Assembly (NCBI RefSeq): GCF_009193175.1
Contig: NZ_VUKE01000011.1
Location: 1-64,000 of the forward strand
Length of the DNA stretch: 64,000 nt
Direction: 5' to 3'
Source: Georgenia ruanii
GTDB lineage: Bacteria > Actinomycetota > Actinomycetes > Actinomycetales > Actinomycetaceae
A program made the translations under genes and the position numbers. Positions 1 to 8,421 of this stretch are shown piece by piece (positions within the stretch are counted from its first letter, which is position 1; each line of letters opens with the position of its first letter). The notes under the pieces were generated by a model. That model saw only the letters and a list, made by a program, of their open reading frames with translations, searched no databases and had not been told where the DNA came from.

Positions 1-91
1 ATCCACCAGCAAGCTGGCTTCATCGTTCGACTTGCATGTGTTAAGCACGCCGCCAGCGTTCGTCCTGAGCCAGGATCAAACTCTCCGTAAA
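1..91 (-). rRNA. rrs: 16S ribosomal RNA, 5' end (partial)
   Basis: The reverse complement of 71-84 is AGAGTTTGATCCTG, the universal start of 16S rRNA, followed by GGCTCAGGACGAACGC and the actinobacterial GGCGGCGTGCTTAACACATG. Counting back seven bases from E. coli position 8 puts the mature 5' end near base 91. The gene runs off the left edge, so only about the first 90 bases are present. Confidence 0.97.
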
Positions 92-310
92 AAAACGCTG
101 CCAAACCCCCGAAAGAGGGCGACAAACCATACGAAGACAACCCCCGGGCAAACCCCGGACGGGCCAATCCATGGCATCACACCCCCACCCGACGAGGCAG
201 GCAGAAGGCGCGTAACCAAAACAAAACAAAACCCGCGGACACCACCACACCAGACCCTCGGCCCGGCCAGCGACGCCCACGAATCCATATGGCATCAAAA
301 ACTTGGCACA

Positions 311-331
311 CTGTTGAGTTCTCAAAGAACA
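311..331 (-). promoter_or_regulatory. rRNA leader boxA-like antitermination/processing motif
   Basis: Read on the minus strand this is TGTTCTTTGAGAACTCAACA, the conserved leader element found upstream of actinobacterial 16S genes. In the family it serves transcription antitermination and pre-rRNA folding for RNase III. It lies about 220 bases upstream of the mature 16S end. The rest of 92-560 is leader sequence with no credible gene. Confidence 0.8.
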
Positions 332-560
332 GACACACACCATCAGACGCGGGAACCACGTTCCCGACCCCTCCGGGGCAACCTTTCAAGCATATCCCAT
401 CAAAATCCCCGTGCTTACCATTCTCGGCGAGAGCTGGCTCACAGCGAATTTCTCCGGCAATCCGCCCTCGGGCGCAGTTAACCTACGAGCGATTTTGCGG
501 ATTGTTCCCGCGGGACCGGCCACCGTCTCGGTGTCCGTGCCTCCCTGGCGGGACTCCGAA

Positions 561-590
561 ATATTAGGCAGACGCCGAACCGACGGTCAA
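561..590 (-). promoter_or_regulatory. rRNA operon promoter
   Basis: On the minus strand a -35 TTGACC (590-585) is followed after 18 bases by a -10 TAATAT (566-561), a near-consensus housekeeping promoter facing the 16S gene. Transcription would start near 554, giving a leader of about 460 bases before the mature 16S end. Confidence 0.75.
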
Positions 591-613
591 ACCGCCAGGG
601 CATGGCCTGCGCC

Positions 614-645
614 ACACCCGCTCGGTGGCACCGCCGAGCGGGTGT
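614..645. terminator. Strong GC-rich hairpin, possible terminator
   Basis: ACACCCGCTCGG (614-625) and CCGAGCGGGTGT (634-645) form perfect 12-base arms around an 8-base loop. The hairpin sits between the end of the SRPBCC gene at 696 and the rRNA promoter, where it could stop read-through into the rrn operon. No T-run follows on either strand, so termination activity is inferred only. Confidence 0.45.
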
Positions 646-695
646 CGGTCATCGTTTCGTCGAGACGACCCGGCCCCTGTGGCCACCGGGCGCCG

Positions 696-2316
696 TCAGC
701 GCCACCGCACGCCGTCGAGCGTGGCCCGGAAGAAGACGCCAGGACCCGCCGACCAGCTCGCCTCGAGCGAGCGCGGCAGGAGCTGCCGACCGCCACCGCC
801 GGTCGCGACCGCCACCTCGCCCGCGAAGCTCACGGTGAAGACGTGCTCGGCGTACTCACCGCCGTCCGCATTGCCCCATCTCGGCAGCACCACGCGCCGC
901 AGCGCACCGTCGTCGTCGATCTCCACGTCGACCGGGTGGGTCCGTCCGCCCAGCGGGACCTCGGCCGTCGCGCGGTGCTCGTCCCGCGGCCGCCACACGA
1001 TGGCCGGGTCGAGGGCCGCGCCGGGCAGGAGCATCGTCTCGGCGGCGAGACGGCCGGCGGCGCTGCGGGTGACATCGGCGCTCCGGGCCGACATGACCGG
1101 CACGAGCCCGCCGAGCCGCCAGCGCATCTCGCCCTGCCCATGGGTGTACCTGTCGAAGCCGCGGACCCGCGCCGCGCCCCGGCCCGCCGTCGCCGCCCAG
1201 ACGTAACCGAAAGACGGGGGGCAGCACCTGGAGCGCGGTTAAGGGCTGCCACCGGCCGAGCAGGATCTCCCCGTGCATCGCGAGGAGTGCGGTCCGAGGC
1301 AGCGGGCTGCCGGGCGTGATCGCGTGGCGCAGCCAGCGGGCGACGGGCGTGGGCAGGTGCGCGACGTCGTCCGGCTCGAACGTGTCCGGCTCGGGCGTGG
1401 GCGCGGCGAGCGCATGCCAGTCACAGCGGACGGCGCGGGTGAGGCCGGCGGGGACGGCGGCGCCGGCGGCACGTTGGCCCGGCCGGGACCCGCGGGCCGG
1501 TCCCCAGCTCGCCGTGCGGGATGGGGTCGCACGCTCGGCGCGCTGCTTCACCCCGAGCAACATGCGCCGGTCCATGACGAAGCCGATCGGCTCGAGCAGG
1601 ACGGGACCGAACGCTCCCCGCGTGACCAGGTGCCCCGAGTTCGCGGTACGGAATCGGCTGACGAACCGGCACCTGCCGCCCGGCAGATCCTCGAGGTAGA
1701 ACAGCCAGGACACGGACGCCCATGGCTCGCCGGACGCCACCGCCTCGGCATCGGGGACCGCATGGGCCACCAGCCATCGGCCCGGCTTCACCTCGACGAC
1801 GGGCACCGGCGGTGACTTCGGGTGCAGCACGAGCCCGTCCCCTTCACGCAGCTGCCACCTCGGCTCGACGGCGTCCGCGTTGCGCACCCCGCAGCCGACG
1901 AGGTCCTCCAGCCAGGCGTAGCTGTAGAACCCGGCGCGATCCGCCCCCATCTGAGCGACCCACGGCCACACCGCCGCGGCCGGGGCGTCGATCTCGATGC
2001 CGTGGCTCCACTGCCAGCTGGGCGCCGGCACGAGGCCGTCGCCGGGATACGACCGCTCGGCGTCGGCGCCCAGGCCCCACAGGCTGCGCCGCGGCCGGTC
2101 GAATGGCGTCAGCGCTGCGGCCGCCATCCGGGCGGCGCCGCCCAGGCCTTCGGCCACGGCCCGCCACCCGAGGTCGCGGGCGCGCGGCCGCGCGCCGTCG
2201 GCAGTGGTCGGATCATGCCGGGTGCCGCCGGCCGCGGTCCGATCAGGGCGCCCACGGACCTCCGCAGGGGTCTTGGAAGGGACGGTGCTCGACACGACCT
2301 CGACGTCGTTCTCCAT
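696..2316 (-). pseudogene. SRPBCC-domain / DUF6544 protein, frameshifted
   Basis: The N-terminal half is an SRPBCC (START-like lipid/ligand-binding) domain with the typical PSWQWSHGIEIDAPAAAVWPW start and a YSYAWLEDLVGC segment. The C-terminal half is DUF6544-like: WLRHAITPGSPLPRTALL, MHGEILLGRWQPLTALQVLPP, then MRWRLGGLVPVMSARSADVT and FRATLDGVRWR. The two halves lie in different frames. Deleting one C from the six-C run (G-run 1216-1221 on the plus strand) restores the expected FGYVWAATAGRGAARVRGF continuation. This is either a true frameshift or a homopolymer sequencing error. An ATG at 2316 has GGAGG directly before it. Function is unknown. Confidence 0.75.
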
Positions 2317-2398
2317 GCCTCCAGCCTTGCCACCGCCCCGGCGCACCGCGAGGGTCGAAGGTCACCGTGGCAGCCGCCGTCGCCGCTACCCTCCGGGC

Positions 2399-2971
2399 AT
2401 GGTGAGGGTGATCTACAACGCGGCCGCGACGCTCAACGGGTTCATCGCCGACGAGCAGGACTCCCTGGGATGGCTCTTCGCCGTCGACGGCGACGGGGCC
2501 CCGGACAACTCCGGGTTCATGCACGGCATCGGGGCGCTGGCGATGGGGTCGACCACCTACGAATGGATCCTCCGCCAGGAGGGCATCCCCGAGCGGCCCG
2601 ATCGATGGCACGAGCTCGACTACATCGGGGACCGGCCGACGTTCGTCTTCACGCGCCGGGCCCTGTCCGCCCCGCCGGGTGCCGACGTCCGCTTCGTCGC
2701 CGGCGCCGTGGCGGACGCGCTGCCCGGGCTCGTCGACGCGGCCGGCGGCCGGGACGTCTGGGTCCTGGGCGGCGGCGACCTTGCCGGCCAGTTCCTCGAC
2801 GCCGGCGCGCTCGACGAGATCCAGGTCTCCCTCGCCCCCGCCACGCTGGGCGGCGGGGCCCCGCTGCTCCCCCGGCGGGTCGAGCCGGACCGGCTGGAGC
2901 TGCGAAGCGCCGAGCGGCACGGCCAGTTCGTCCACGTCGTCTATGCGGTGCGGGGCTCGGCGCGACCCTGA
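2399..2971 (+). CDS. Dihydrofolate reductase-family (RibD C-terminal-like) protein
   Basis: A 190-residue protein of the RibD_C/DHFR superfamily. It opens with VRVIYNAAATLNGFIA, has LAMGSTTYEWIL in the middle and the nucleotide-binding VWVLGGGDLAGQFLDAGALDEI followed by LGGGAPLLP near the end. Family members are NAD(P)H-dependent reductases of mostly unknown substrate; this one stands alone and is not tied to riboflavin or folate genes. It is divergent from the frameshifted SRPBCC gene, with only about 80 bases between them. The ATG at 2399 lacks a clear Shine-Dalgarno; a GTG directly after it is an alternative. Confidence 0.85.
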   Translation: MVRVIYNAAATLNGFIADEQDSLGWLFAVDGDGAPDNSGFMHGIGALAMGSTTYEWILRQEGIPERPDRWHELDYIGDRPTFVFTRRALSAPPGADVRFVAGAVADALPGLVDAAGGRDVWVLGGGDLAGQFLDAGALDEIQVSLAPATLGGGAPLLPRRVEPDRLELRSAERHGQFVHVVYAVRGSARP

Positions 2972-2989
2972 CGCGCAGCCCGTCGCCCC

Positions 2990-3850
2990 TCAGCGCACGC
3001 ACGGGCCCGACCCGAGCGCGGCGAGCCCCTCCCGGTCCCCGGGCCCGAATGTCAGCACGCCGACGTTGGTTGCGGACATGAGCTCCGCGGGGTCGTCCAC
3101 GTGATCCAGGCCGACCAGGTGGCCGAGCTCGTGCATCACGATCGCGCGCACCTGCGCGGGGCCGTCCGGCCGCTGGAGGACGGACGTGAGGTCCGGGCCG
3201 TCGAGCGCGACGCCGCCGCTGACGTAGTACGCGAGCGCGCCCGGGGTCTGCTCGGCGGTGCTGCCGCCGACGCCGGCGACGTCACCCACCAGGTCGGGCA
3301 CCTCGACCGGCGAGGCCCACGCGATCACCACCGGGCCGTGATCCCCGAGGACAGGGGTCGCGGCGAAGGGCATCTCATCCGTGGCACCCGCCGCCTCGAA
3401 CACCAGCCCCGTCGCCCGGGAGACCTCGCCTATCGCCTCGGCGAGGAGGCCCGCGCCACCGGCCGGTGCGTACGCCTCGTTCACCACGTATCTGATCGGT
3501 TCGCAGGGGCTGTAGGCCACCGGCATGCCCGGGCGCCCGAGCTGCTCCTGAGCGAAGGCGAAGGAGCCCAGCCCGGTCGGCACGTCCGGGACCGTCCCCA
3601 GCGGCGCGTTGGCCCCGAGAATCCCCAGCGGCGCCTCGTCCCCGAAGGCGGTGTACCCGACCACCGCCGCCGCGCCCGCGGCGGCGAGCACCACCCATGC
3701 CCCCGCCCCACTCCGCCGGCGAGCCCTGGCGGGCCGGGCCGCTGGCGATCGCGCGTCCGTCCGGTCTAGCTCACGGAGGAGGCGGCGCATTCGGCGCCGG
3801 CGCCGGGCCGGGCCCAGCGCCAGCCGGTCGGCCAGCTCTCCCCTCATCAC
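2990..3850 (-). CDS. Membrane-anchored matrixin-like zinc metalloprotease
   Basis: A 286-residue protein with a basic cytoplasmic N-terminus, one hydrophobic segment around residues 50-70 (WVVLAAAGAAAVVGYTAF), and an external domain ending in HELGHLVGLDH at about residues 240-250. That is the HExxHxxGxxH zinc site of metzincin/matrixin (M10) peptidases, and the following ELMSATN resembles the Met-turn. It is therefore likely a type II membrane protease acting outside the cell; the substrate is unknown. Many actinobacteria carry one such protein. The first codon is GTG at 3850, with an ATG right after it. Confidence 0.85.
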   Translation of the reverse strand: MMRGELADRLALGPARRRRRMRRLLRELDRTDARSPAARPARARRRSGAGAWVVLAAAGAAAVVGYTAFGDEAPLGILGANAPLGTVPDVPTGLGSFAFAQEQLGRPGMPVAYSPCEPIRYVVNEAYAPAGGAGLLAEAIGEVSRATGLVFEAAGATDEMPFAATPVLGDHGPVVIAWASPVEVPDLVGDVAGVGGSTAEQTPGALAYYVSGGVALDGPDLTSVLQRPDGPAQVRAIVMHELGHLVGLDHVDDPAELMSATNVGVLTFGPGDREGLAALGSGPCVR

Positions 3851-3942
3851 CGCCGCAGCATCCCAGGATCAGGACGACTTGGGGCCATTTTCACGCCACC
3901 GCAGCGCCGGCGACGCCCCCCGGTGGCACGGCCATCAAACCC

Positions 3943-3970
3943 CTTGACGGCGTACTTGCTTTTTGCAAGT
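3943..3970 (+). promoter_or_regulatory. Promoter with HxlR-type operator palindrome
   Basis: A -35-like TTGACG (3943-3948) is followed by the perfect inverted repeat ACTTGC-TTTTT-GCAAGT (3954-3970), which sits where a spacer and -10 would be. HxlR regulators usually bind short palindromes in their own promoter, and an HxlR gene is the second gene downstream. Autoregulation is therefore inferred. Confidence 0.6.
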
Positions 3971-4024
3971 GTGGTGCGTGCCCGCAGCAGCGGGCGGTGC
4001 CACACACGTCAAGGGAGACAGAGC

Positions 4025-4477
4025 ATGGCCACGGAGATCTTCGTCAATCTGCCCACCTCCGACCTGGAGCGGGCCAAGGCGTTCTACGCCGGCCTTGGCT
4101 GGCGCATCAACGAGAACTTCACCGACGAGAACGCCGCGTGCGTCATCATCGACGAGCGCCTGTACCTCATGATCCTCACGCGCGACTTCTTCGCGACCTT
4201 CACCGACAAGCCCATCGCCGACCCGCACACCTCGCTGCAGGTCGAGACCGCCTTCAGCCGCGACAGCCGCGCCGAGGTCGACGCCATCCTCGAGCGCGCC
4301 GTCGCCGCCGGCGGCACCGAGCACCGCGAGGCCCAGGACTACGGCTTCATGTACTCGCGGAACTTCGAGGACCCGGACGGCAACCTCTTCAGCGCCCTGT
4401 GGATGGACCCGGTCGCGGCGGAGAAGGGCCCGGAGGCGTTCATGGCGCAGCAGGGTCAGCAGGAGGCGGGCGCCTGA
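4025..4477 (+). CDS. VOC (glyoxalase/bleomycin-resistance) family protein
   Basis: 150 residues with a vicinal-oxygen-chelate fold: VNLPTSDLERAKAFYAGLGW at the start and YSRNFEDPDGNLFSALWMDP at the end, the usual beta-alpha-beta-beta-beta signatures. This subgroup (YdeN/PhnB-like, with NENFTDENAACVIIDERLYL) usually has no known enzyme activity. AAGGGAG lies 9 bases before the ATG. It is the first gene of a cluster with an HxlR regulator 3 bases downstream, a very common actinobacterial pair. The palindromic promoter upstream suggests control by that regulator. Confidence 0.9.
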   Translation: MATEIFVNLPTSDLERAKAFYAGLGWRINENFTDENAACVIIDERLYLMILTRDFFATFTDKPIADPHTSLQVETAFSRDSRAEVDAILERAVAAGGTEHREAQDYGFMYSRNFEDPDGNLFSALWMDPVAAEKGPEAFMAQQGQQEAGA

Positions 4478-4480
4478 CAC

Positions 4481-5146
4481 ATGAGCGCTCGGGCCTACGG
4501 GCAGTACTGCGGCGTCGTCACGGCCCTCGAGCTGGTCGGCGAACGCTGGGCGCTGCTCATCGTCCGCGACCTGCTCGTGGGCCCGCGCCGCTACACCGAC
4601 CTCAAGCGCGGTCTTCCCCGGATCCCGACGAACATCCTCAGCACCCGCCTCAAGGAGCTGCAGGCCGGCGGGGTGGTCCGCCGCGTCCCGCTCGCCCATG
4701 GCCTGGTCTACGAGCTCACCGAGTTCGGGCGCGGGCTCGAGGAGGTCGTCCTGGCGTTGGGACGGTGGGGCTTCCGGGCCATGGGCGCTCCCGAGCCGGG
4801 AGACGTCATCACCCCGGACTCCCTGACGATGGCGCTACGCACGGCCTTCCGCGCGGGGTCCGCGGCGGCCCTGCCGCCCACCGCCTACGAGGCGCACGTC
4901 GGCGACGTCGTCCTCGGGCTCGACGTCGCCGACGGCGCCCTCGCCGTCGCGCCCGGACCGCGCCCCGGCGCCGACCTCGTCTTCGCGGCCGGGCCCGCGA
5001 TCCGCTCGGTCATCGCCGGCGAGGTCGCCCCCGCCGAGGCCGTCGAGCGCGGCATCGTGCGGGTGCTCGACGGCGCCCCCGAGCTGCTCGGACGCTTCGC
5101 CGCCACGTTCCATCTCGCGTCGGAGCCCGCGCCCGCCGCGGCGTGA
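4481..5146 (+). CDS. HxlR-family winged-helix transcriptional regulator
   Basis: 221 residues. The N-terminal half is a canonical HxlR winged helix: YCGVVTALELVGERWALLIVRDLL, then GPRRYTDLKRGLPRIPTNIL and STRLKELQAGGVVRR. The C-terminal half (about residues 110-215) resembles an SCP2-like sterol-carrier domain, which is common in actinobacterial members. It starts 3 bases after the VOC gene and is almost certainly co-transcribed with it. It likely represses the promoter at 3943-3970. No effector can be read from sequence. Confidence 0.92.
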   Translation: MSARAYGQYCGVVTALELVGERWALLIVRDLLVGPRRYTDLKRGLPRIPTNILSTRLKELQAGGVVRRVPLAHGLVYELTEFGRGLEEVVLALGRWGFRAMGAPEPGDVITPDSLTMALRTAFRAGSAAALPPTAYEAHVGDVVLGLDVADGALAVAPGPRPGADLVFAAGPAIRSVIAGEVAPAEAVERGIVRVLDGAPELLGRFAATFHLASEPAPAAA

Positions 5147-5160
5147 GGAGCGTGGGTTCG

Positions 5161-5598
5161 GTGGACGACGACGCCCGCGCCCGGTTCGCCGCGGCAAGGG
5201 TGGCCCGGCTCGCCTCGCTCACGCCCGGCGGCTACCCGCACCTCGTCCCGGTGACCTTCGCGCTCGTCGACGAGGACGTGTGGTCCGCCGTCGACAGCAA
5301 ACCGAAGGCGACCCGCCGGCTGCAGCGGCTCGCCAACATCGCAGCCCACCCGGCGGTGAGCCTCCTGGTGGACCACTACGAGGACGACTGGTCGGCGCTG
5401 TGGTGGGTGCGGGCCGACGGGACGGCGCGGGTGGTCGACGCCGACGACGGCCCCGGGGTGCGCGCCGCGCTGGCCGCCCTGGCGGCGAAGTACCCGCAGT
5501 ACGCCGTGCCGCCGCCGGGGCCGCTCATCCGGATCAACGTGACCAGGTGGCGGGCGTGGGCCGCGATGCCCCCGGACCGCGGCGGGATGCCAGGGTGA
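5161..5598 (+). CDS. PPOX-class F420-dependent oxidoreductase (TIGR03668-like)
   Basis: About 145 residues with the split-barrel flavin-binding fold: ARVARLASLTPGGYPHLVPVTF, then SAVDSKPKATRRLQRLANI and HPAVSLLVDHYEDDW, typical of the TIGR03668 group of F420-binding pyridoxamine-oxidase-like proteins. Such enzymes use coenzyme F420H2 to reduce small molecules; the substrate is unknown. Three in-frame GTG codons exist (5143, 5152, 5161). The one at 5161 has GAGGAG 10 bases upstream and is preferred; starting at 5143 would overlap the HxlR stop codon. It is probably the third gene of the VOC-HxlR cluster. Confidence 0.82.
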   Translation: MDDDARARFAAARVARLASLTPGGYPHLVPVTFALVDEDVWSAVDSKPKATRRLQRLANIAAHPAVSLLVDHYEDDWSALWWVRADGTARVVDADDGPGVRAALAALAAKYPQYAVPPPGPLIRINVTRWRAWAAMPPDRGGMPG

Positions 5599-5643
5599 CG
5601 GTTCACGCGCGACCTCCGGCCCGCCGGCCCGTTGCGCCCGGCC

Positions 5644-5706
5644 GCAGGCGGCAGGCGGCAGGCGGCAGGCGCCAGGCGGCAGGCGGCAGGCGGCAGGCGG
5701 CAGGCA
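5644..5706. repeat. Nine-copy 7-bp tandem repeat
   Basis: Nine head-to-tail copies of GCAGGCG. The fifth copy starts with C and the last ends with A; the others are perfect. It lies in the short gap between the PPOX gene and the DUF1905 gene. A period of 7 is out of phase with codons, so length changes would not be tolerated in a coding region. Confidence 0.95.
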
Positions 5707-5746
5707 CCACGTTGACGCGGACTCCCGCCCGCGCCAGCATGCCTCC

Positions 5747-6058
5747 GTGCCCTACGAGTTCGATGCGCCGCTGTGGGTCTGGGACGCCCGGAAGGTCGAC
5801 ACCTGGACGTTCGTCTCCCTGCCCACGGACATCGCCGATGAGGTGGACGAGCTGACCGCGCCCTTCGCCCGCGGCTTCGGGTCGGTGCGCGTGAAGGTCA
5901 CCGTGGGCGCCACCGTGTGGCGCACGTCGATCTTCCCGAGCAAGCCGGAGCAGACCTACGTGCTGCCCATCAAGAAGGCGGTGCGGCGGGCGGAGCGGCT
6001 CGAGCCCGGCGACACCGCCCGGGTGCGGATCGAGCTGCTTGACCTCGGGCGGGCCTGA
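5747..6058 (+). CDS. DUF1905 domain protein
   Basis: 103 residues matching DUF1905: FDAPLWVWDARKVDTWTFVSLP, IADEVDELTAPFARGFGSVRVKVTVG, TSIFPSKPEQTYVLPIKKAVRRAE and GDTARVRIELLDL. The domain is a small beta-barrel of unknown biochemical role, usually standing alone or fused to a YdeI-like domain (absent here). It starts with GTG. The 7-bp repeat lies directly upstream and may affect its expression. Confidence 0.88.
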   Translation: MPYEFDAPLWVWDARKVDTWTFVSLPTDIADEVDELTAPFARGFGSVRVKVTVGATVWRTSIFPSKPEQTYVLPIKKAVRRAERLEPGDTARVRIELLDLGRA

Positions 6059-6166
6059 CGCCGGACATGGGTGCGGGCCCGGCGCCGTCGTCCGACACCA
6101 GGCCCACACCCCGGCTCTCCACTGCGACCGCGCTGCCCGGTCACCCGGTGGGGCGCGGCCTGCGGA

Positions 6167-6715
6167 TCAGGCCACCTGCTCCTCGTGCTTGCCCTCGGCG
6201 AACTCCTCGACGATCTTGGCGTTGAACGCGGGCAGGTCGTCCGGCGTGCGGCTGCTGACCAGCCCGGCGTCGACCACCACCTCCTCGTCCACCCAGTTCG
6301 CCCCGGCGTTGCGCAGGTCGGTCTTCAGGCTCGGGTACGAGGTCATCGTGCGGCCCTTGACCACGTCGGCGTCCGTGAGGATCCAGCCGCCGTGGCAAAT
6401 CACGCCGACCGGCTTGTGCTGCTCGAAGAAGCTGCGGACCAACGCGACGGCCTTCTCGTCCATGCGGGTCTTGTCGCCGTTGGCGACGCCGCCGGGCAGG
6501 ACGAGCCCGTCGAAGTCGTCCGCGTTGGCCTCGCCGGTGGGAGTGTCGACGCTCGCCTCGTGGCCGTTCTTGCCGGTGATCGTGCCGGATTCGGACGAGA
6601 CAAGAGTCGCCGTCGCGCCGGCCGAGGTCACCGCCTCCCAGGGCGAGGTCAGCTCGGAGTCCTCGAAGCCGTTGTTGGCGACGAAGGCAATGCGCTTGCC
6701 ATTGAGGTCCGTCAT
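6167..6715 (-). CDS. DJ-1/PfpI family protein (YhbO-like)
   Basis: 182 residues with the class I amidotransferase-like fold. The nucleophile elbow VICHGGW places Cys at about 107 followed by His 108, and the conserved acidic residue is near 18 (NGFEDSEL). DFDGLVLPGGVANGDKTR and SYPSLKTDLRNAGANWVDEEVV are typical of the PfpI/YhbO group. Members act on protein glycation damage or as stress proteins; protease activity is doubtful. It stands alone, with a convergent gene downstream. Confidence 0.9.
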   Translation of the reverse strand: MTDLNGKRIAFVANNGFEDSELTSPWEAVTSAGATATLVSSESGTITGKNGHEASVDTPTGEANADDFDGLVLPGGVANGDKTRMDEKAVALVRSFFEQHKPVGVICHGGWILTDADVVKGRTMTSYPSLKTDLRNAGANWVDEEVVVDAGLVSSRTPDDLPAFNAKIVEEFAEGKHEEQVA

Positions 6716-6961
6716 GCCGTGCTCCTCTCATTCCATGGGGTGGGGACTCTTCGACCGTAGGAGGCTGGCGCGGATTTCGCCTCCGGAGCGAGTCCGGCAG
6801 GGGACCCGGGGCAGTCCACCGCCATCCAGCACGCAGGTCCAGGCGAGCGCACGCACGTACGTACGTACGCGGCAGCCTGTGCACGACCGGCGGGGAACCA
6901 CCAGGGCCGCACCTGTGGAAGACGCAGACGACGGCCGCTTCGGGTCGCCATGATGTCGCCC

Positions 6962-7597
6962 ATGGCCGACTTCATGGGATTCCCGGCGTGGGCGCCGCGG
7001 TTCTACGCCGAGCTCGAGCAGCACAACACCCGTGAGTTCTGGGCGGCGCACAAGGACCGGTGGGAGCGGGAGGTGCGCGACCCGATGCGGGCGCTCGTCG
7101 CGGCCCTGGAGCCCGAGTTCGGCCCGGCGGTCGTCTTCCGGCCCTACCGGGACATCCGGTTCAGCGCCGACAAGTCGCCGTACAAGACCCACCAGGGCGC
7201 CATCGCCGGGCCGTCGCCCGGGCTGGGGTACTACGTCGCGCTCGACGCCGACGGCCTCACCGTCGGTGGCGGGTTCCGGTCCCACTCCCCCGCCCAGACC
7301 GACCGCTACCGGCGGGCGGTGGACGCCGACGACGCCGGTGAGCTGCCCCGCGTCGTCGCCACGCTGGTGAATGCGGGCTTCGTGCTCGAGGGCGCCACCG
7401 TGAAGACCCGGCCCCGCGGCTACCCGGCCGACCACCCCCGCATCGAGCTGCTGCGGCGCAAGGAGCTCATGGCCGTGACGAACGTCGGCACACCGGCGTG
7501 GCTGGCCACACCCGCGGCGCTGGATCAGGTGCGGGCCCGGTGGGAGCAGCTCCGGCCGTTGGCCGACTGGGTCATCGCGCGGTGCGCGCCGGACTAG
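6962..7597 (+). CDS. DUF2461 / TIGR02453 family protein
   Basis: 211 residues: FMGFPAWAPRFYAELEQHN, then FWAAHKDRWEREVRDPMRAL, FRPYRDIRFSADKSPYKTHQGA and YYVALDADGLTVGGGF. These are the hallmark blocks of DUF2461, widespread in actinobacteria and of unknown function. The ATG at 6962 is preferred; an upstream ATG at 6950 would add four residues. Confidence 0.9.
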   Translation: MADFMGFPAWAPRFYAELEQHNTREFWAAHKDRWEREVRDPMRALVAALEPEFGPAVVFRPYRDIRFSADKSPYKTHQGAIAGPSPGLGYYVALDADGLTVGGGFRSHSPAQTDRYRRAVDADDAGELPRVVATLVNAGFVLEGATVKTRPRGYPADHPRIELLRRKELMAVTNVGTPAWLATPAALDQVRARWEQLRPLADWVIARCAPD

Positions 7598-7658
7598 CGG
7601 GTGGGCGTGGCGGAGGACGACGCGCACCGCGCGGATCCGCCTCGTCCCGTACCGCGCC

Positions 7659-8348
7659 TCAGATGCCGACGGGGCGCGCCCGTTCGGGCGGGGCGCCGAT
7701 CTCGGCGACGTCATGGCCGGTGCAAGGGCGGCGCGTCGCGGTCGCTCGCCGGATTCGGGAGAGGTGGAACCAGCGGATGTCGTCTCGCAGCCGGCACCAT
7801 GCGACGAGGAACCATCGTCCGCCGCGCAGCGCGACGATCATCGGCTCGACCTCACGCCGCGTGTCGCCTCCCCGAGCGTCGGTGTAGTCGAGGTTGACGA
7901 TGACCTGGTCGACCAGCGCCTGCTCGATCACCGACATCACCGCTCGCGGAGCGCTGCTTTCGACGTTGACCCAGATCCGGTGGGCCAGCTCGGTCGCTCG
8001 GCGTCGCGCGAGCGGATCGAGCGTGTCGAGCACCTTGCGGGTCGCGGAACGCGCCGAGTCGGAGAACGGCGCCTCACCGACTGCGGCCATCGCGGCGCTG
8101 AGGGCGAGTGCCTGTGCGGCGGTGAAGTTCACCGGCGGAAGCGACGAACTCTGTGCCAGGCCATAACCACCTCCCGGCCCCGTCCGCCCCCAGACCGGAA
8201 GCCCACTGGCCTCCAAGGCCGCGAGGTCGCGCTTGACGGTGCGGGTGGTCACCTCGAACTCCTCGGCGAGCTGCTGCGCGGTGCGGCCACGCGGCCCCGC
8301 CCGCCGCAAGGACTCGGTGAGGGCATGGAGTCGTTCGGTGCGCTTCAC
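7659..8348 (-). CDS. HTH-WYL domain transcriptional regulator (YafY type)
   Basis: 229 residues. An N-terminal DeoR-like helix-turn-helix (RTAQQLAEEFEVTTRTVKRDL, about residues 22-42) is followed by GLPVWGRTGPGGGYGL. A C-terminal WYL domain starts near residue 140, with the signature WYL replaced by WFL in GRWFLVAWCRLRDDIRWF. WYL domains bind nucleic-acid or small ligands. It is divergently transcribed from the alpha/beta hydrolase at 8422, with 73 bases between, which suggests that it controls that gene. Confidence 0.92.
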   Translation of the reverse strand: MKRTERLHALTESLRRAGPRGRTAQQLAEEFEVTTRTVKRDLAALEASGLPVWGRTGPGGGYGLAQSSSLPPVNFTAAQALALSAAMAAVGEAPFSDSARSATRKVLDTLDPLARRRATELAHRIWVNVESSAPRAVMSVIEQALVDQVIVNLDYTDARGGDTRREVEPMIVALRGGRWFLVAWCRLRDDIRWFHLSRIRRATATRRPCTGHDVAEIGAPPERARPVGI

Positions 8349-8421
8349 GTCGCCAGGATCGCAGAGATGGTGACGGAATTAGTGACACTCCGCTGTCCAG
8401 CCCGGGCTTCACCATGAAGCC

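Noticed and set aside
411-1319. Long plus-strand open frame of about 300 codons
   Set aside because: It runs antisense to the conserved SRPBCC/DUF6544 gene and the rRNA promoter and has no family features. Long shadow frames are common in very GC-rich DNA.
6851-6870. Run of ACGT tetramers
   Set aside because: Only about four units, in a short intergenic gap, with no partner copy or related regulator. Too short to interpret.
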